Assembly: GCA_027450125.1 (NCBI GenBank) | Contig: DAIDKG010000593.1 | Location: forward strand, 1-7,912 | Length of the DNA: 7,912 nucleotides | Origin: Bordetella sp. | GTDB taxonomy: Bacteria > Pseudomonadota > Gammaproteobacteria > Burkholderiales > Burkholderiaceae_B | Direction: 5' to 3' | Shown: positions 6,028-7,912 of the stretch, in pieces | Numbering within the stretch: position 1 is the stretch's first letter | How the letters are laid out: every line of letters begins with the position of its first letter | Made by a program: the position numbers and the translations under genes | Notes under the pieces: model-generated | The model's input: the letters and a program-made list of their open reading frames with translations, nothing else | The model's database searches: none | Told to the model about the DNA's origin: nothing

Positions 6028-6249
6028 CCGATCATGGCCTGCGGCATGCGCGGCTCAGGCCGGCTGTCCGCTCGCCCGGCGATTTTCTCCGGCCCTGACG
6101 CAGTCTCCCGGGCCGCGCGTGCCATCGCGCGTGCAGTACCCGAATGCGTCATAGAAGGCCTCGTCCGTGCCGATCGAAACCTCCGGTTCCTGCCTGGCGC
6201 CCGGGCGCTGCCGAGCGTCCGGGGTTCAACATGGCGATGCGATCGTCCC
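6028..6249. other. Convergent intergenic region between phasin and SPW genes
   Basis: These 222 bases carry no gene I can support. Possible 3'-end structures are an imperfect hairpin GGCCTG/CAGGCC (6036-6041 with 6056-6061, 14-nt loop) just after the phasin stop, and a 12-bp perfect palindrome GCGCCCGGGCGC (6197-6208) about 40 nt past the SPW stop. Neither is followed by a T-run, so termination here may depend on Rho. A short direct repeat GCGCGTGC occurs at 6115-6122 and 6127-6134. Confidence 0.4.
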
Positions 6250-6609
6250 TCAGACTTCATACTCGCCGTGGTAGCGGACATACAGCACGGCTCCCGCCGC
6301 CAGCGCAATGATGAGCAGGCCGGAAATCACCGCATTCCAGGCGAATGGGCCGACATGGCTGAAACCGAACAGCCAGGGCGATACGAGCAGCCACAGGCCC
6401 AATATGCCCTCGATGTACTCTTCCCAGGCCTGCATGGAGGCAAGCACCGCAAAGGCGACCAACACGACGGCGATGCCGACGATGAAATGATTCCATTGCG
6501 CCGACGCGCTGATGGACGATTCGGGTGAAAAGTAGGGAATGACCCAGGGCGAGACCAGCACGTAAAGGCCGACGATCGTCAGGGCCCAGTTTTGCCAACG
6601 GTATTTCAT
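6250..6609 (-). CDS. SPW-repeat integral membrane protein
   Basis: This 119-residue protein has four predicted transmembrane helices arranged as two copies of an SPW unit. The first copy is WALTIVGLYVLVSPWV (8-23) followed by QWNHFIVGIAVVLVAF (39-53). The second is IEGILGLWLLVSPWLFGF (66-83) followed by AWNAVISGLLIIALAA (90-105). Each has a VSPW motif near the end of the first helix and a WN pair starting the second. These match the SPW repeat family, small membrane proteins of unknown function, often one or two repeats long. The ATG at 6609 follows GGGAG by 6 nt. It is monocistronic, with its own FNR-type promoter, and convergent with the phasin gene. The Glu-Trp-rich link between repeats (QAWEEYIEG, 60-68) would lie on one membrane face. 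No enzymatic function can be assigned. Confidence 0.9.
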   Translation of the reverse strand: MKYRWQNWALTIVGLYVLVSPWVIPYFSPESSISASAQWNHFIVGIAVVLVAFAVLASMQAWEEYIEGILGLWLLVSPWLFGFSHVGPFAWNAVISGLLIIALAAGAVLYVRYHGEYEV

Positions 6610-6640
6610 GGAAATCTCCCGAGTGGATGAAGGTCATATC

Positions 6641-6681
6641 AACATAGCCACCGGGTGCCCGGCGATCTTGACCGGGATCAA
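6641..6681 (-). promoter_or_regulatory. FNR/ANR-type class II promoter for the SPW gene
   Basis: On the minus strand TTGATCCCGGTCAA (6681-6668) matches the FNR consensus with one mismatch. TATGTT (6646-6641) starts 22 nt after it, giving a box centre near -41 from a start around 6634. The leader is about 25 nt and contains the GGGAG ribosome site. No matching -10 lies on the plus-strand side, so this promoter is read as one-directional. Confidence 0.75.
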
Positions 6682-6824
6682 ATCTCCGCAGGCTTGCCGT
6701 GCCGGAACCAAGGCCTGCCAACGCCAAAGGAAGGCTCGCACCCAATGGCCCGACATCTTCTTGTACGAGCGCTTTGCCGCGGCCCATGCGATTCGATGGG
6801 CGAGTGCGCCGGCTTTCGACTGGG
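6682..6824. other. Intergenic spacer between SPW promoter and amidohydrolase 3' end
   Basis: No gene or promoter is supported in these 143 bases. A 6-bp hairpin GCCCAT/ATGGGC (6782-6787 with 6796-6801, 8-nt loop) lies about 24 nt past the amidohydrolase stop and could help end its transcript, but no T-run follows. Confidence 0.35.
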
Positions 6825-7912
6825 TCAGCGGCAAGCGCCCGGCACGTCGGCCTGGAGTCGGCCATCGCGCGCCACGATGCGTCCGCCCGCCACGACCAGG
6901 CGCCGCACAGGACGAGCCACCACCGCCTCGGCCGCGTTGCGCGCATCGACCAGCACCAGGTCCGCGCGATCGCCCGGCCGCAGGCCGTAGTCGGCGAAGC
7001 CGCAGCCGCGGGCACCCGAGTCGGTGACGCAGTCCAGCGCGACGGCGATCTCGTCGTCGCGGCGCAGGTCGTAGCGCAGGCCGATGAGCATGGCCCGTTC
7101 CAGCATGTCCGGCATGCCGTAGGGGTTCCAGGTGTCGCGTATGCCGTCGTTGCCGCCCAGCACGGTGACGCCGGCTGCACGGCAGGCCATGAGCGGAGGC
7201 ACGGCATGCGAACCGGGCGCAGTGGTGATCAGCGCCACGCCGAGCCGGGCCATGCGCGCCAGCAGCGCATCGCGCTCGGACGGCGGCACTTCGCCCAGGC
7301 AGAAGCCGTGGCTGATCGCCACGCGGTCGCGCAGGCCGTGCGCCTGGGTGCGATCGAGGATCAGGCCCAGGGAAAAGGCGCCCATGGCACCGGGCTCGTG
7401 CAGGTGGATGTCGAGCGGCGCGGCATGGCGCTCGGCAATGTCGAACAGCACATCGAGCGAACGCACCGGATCGCCGTCGATGGCGCAGGGGTCCAGACCG
7501 CCGAGCACATCGGCGCCTTCGGCCAGCGACTGGTCCAGCAACTGCGCCGTGCCGGGACGTCCCAGCAGGCCCGATTGCGGAAAGGCCACGATCTGGATCT
7601 GCTGCACGTCCCGCAGGACGGATCGGGTATGCAGCACGCCTTGCAGGTGCCGCAGGCCGGCCTGAGTGTCCACGTCCACATGCGTGCGCAATCGCGTGGC
7701 GCCGCAAGCCAGGAAGGCCCGGGCCAGGACCAGCGACTGCGCGCCCGCGTCATGCCCGCTGGCCTGGCGAAAAGCCCGTTCGTTGTCGATCCTGTCGATC
7801 AGCCGCGACCCCACCTCGTTGCGATACCAGTCCAGGCCCCACAGCGTCTTGTCCAGATGCGTGTGGCCTTCCACCAGGCCCGGCAGCAGCAGCGCGCCGC
7901 CGCCGTCTTCGA
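6825..7912 (-). CDS. Amidohydrolase of the cytosine deaminase (CodA/AtzC-like) family, N-terminus cut off
   Basis: The gene enters from the right edge; 362 codons and the stop are present, and the true start lies outside. It should be a metal-dependent TIM-barrel hydrolase acting on a cyclic amide or amidine. Visible motifs in order: PGLVEGHTHLD (His codons at 7863-7865 and 7857-7859, first metal ligands), FPQSG around 7575 (equivalent to the CodA substrate Gln), IHLHE (His at 7404-7406 with Glu three residues on, metal ligand and general base), SHGF (His at 7308-7310), and GGNDGIRDTW (Asp at 7146-7148, final metal ligand and proton shuttle). The C-terminal beta domain (RPGDRADLVLVDA... and RLVVAGGRIVARDG) is also present. 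The residue after the metal Asp is Gly, where CodA has Asp. It shows no sign of joining the low-oxygen genes. The reader should treat cytosine as only one possible substrate. Confidence 0.85.
   Translation of the reverse strand, partial: EDGGGALLLPGLVEGHTHLDKTLWGLDWYRNEVGSRLIDRIDNERAFRQASGHDAGAQSLVLARAFLACGATRLRTHVDVDTQAGLRHLQGVLHTRSVLRDVQQIQIVAFPQSGLLGRPGTAQLLDQSLAEGADVLGGLDPCAIDGDPVRSLDVLFDIAERHAAPLDIHLHEPGAMGAFSLGLILDRTQAHGLRDRVAISHGFCLGEVPPSERDALLARMARLGVALITTAPGSHAVPPLMACRAAGVTVLGGNDGIRDTWNPYGMPDMLERAMLIGLRYDLRRDDEIAVALDCVTDSGARGCGFADYGLRPGDRADLVLVDARNAAEAVVARPVRRLVVAGGRIVARDGRLQADVPGACR

Noticed and set aside
6197..6208. Perfect palindrome GCGCCCGGGCGC as an intrinsic terminator or operator
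   Set aside because: There is no loop or T-run, and GC-only palindromes of this size are common in such DNA.
5946..6308. Minus-strand open frame through the phasin/SPW intergenic region
   Set aside because: It overlaps both real genes, is Arg-rich and low complexity, and has no ribosome site or family resemblance.
6744..6990. Possible small plus-strand gene starting MARHLLVRALCRG after a purine-rich AAAGGAAGG
   Set aside because: It soon runs antisense into the amidohydrolase with Arg/Thr/Ser-rich sequence, has no recognisable domain, and no promoter is seen on that side.
1..7912. Mobile elements, attachment sites, CRISPR arrays, tRNA/rRNA genes
   Set aside because: I looked for transposase or integrase motifs, terminal inverted repeats, regularly spaced repeats and tRNA-like arms and saw none I could support.

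Overview
The window is a dense, GC-rich bacterial chromosomal segment. Base composition, codon use and gene content suggest a betaproteobacterium of the Bordetella/Achromobacter/Burkholderia kind; this is inferred from familiarity, not from a search. It looks like part of a low-oxygen stress or dormancy locus, comparable in gene content to the low-oxygen-activated (lxa) locus described in Burkholderia cenocepacia. The classes shared with such loci are a universal stress protein, a phasin, a zinc alcohol dehydrogenase, a nitroreductase and a cation-pumping ATPase.

Layout, left to right. At 1-69 (minus) lies the N-terminus of a universal stress protein. Divergent from it is a P3B-type Mg2+ transport ATPase (337-2844, plus). 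Its 3' end overlaps, tail to tail, the last gene of a four-gene leftward operon, which reads in transcription order: SagB/ThcOx-like nitroreductase (5437-4787), Host_attach-family protein (4758-4306), small exported beta-rich protein (4264-3821) and zinc-dependent alcohol dehydrogenase (3817-2834). Divergent from that operon is a phasin-like protein (5581-6027, plus). A two-unit SPW-repeat membrane protein follows (6609-6250, minus). The right edge holds a partial cytosine-deaminase-like amidohydrolase (7912-6825, minus), which looks metabolically unrelated to the rest.

The unifying signal is regulatory. The three intergenic regions that drive these genes contain four near-perfect FNR/ANR/FixK-type palindromes (TTGAC-N4-RTCAA) at 186-199, 224-237, 5505-5518 and 6668-6681. 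Three of the five inferred promoters (stress protein, four-gene operon, SPW gene) have a good -10 hexamer starting exactly 22 nt past the palindrome, which is the geometry of a class II FNR-activated promoter. The phasin promoter has a weaker hexamer at the same distance, and the Mg2+ ATPase has a reasonable one 2 nt further away. I therefore read positions 1-6681 as one anaerobically induced regulon made of several short transcription units. The amidohydrolase lies outside it, as far as can be seen.

I see no mobile elements, tRNA or rRNA genes, CRISPR arrays or prophage genes. No gene appears frameshifted; the two edge genes are cut by the window.
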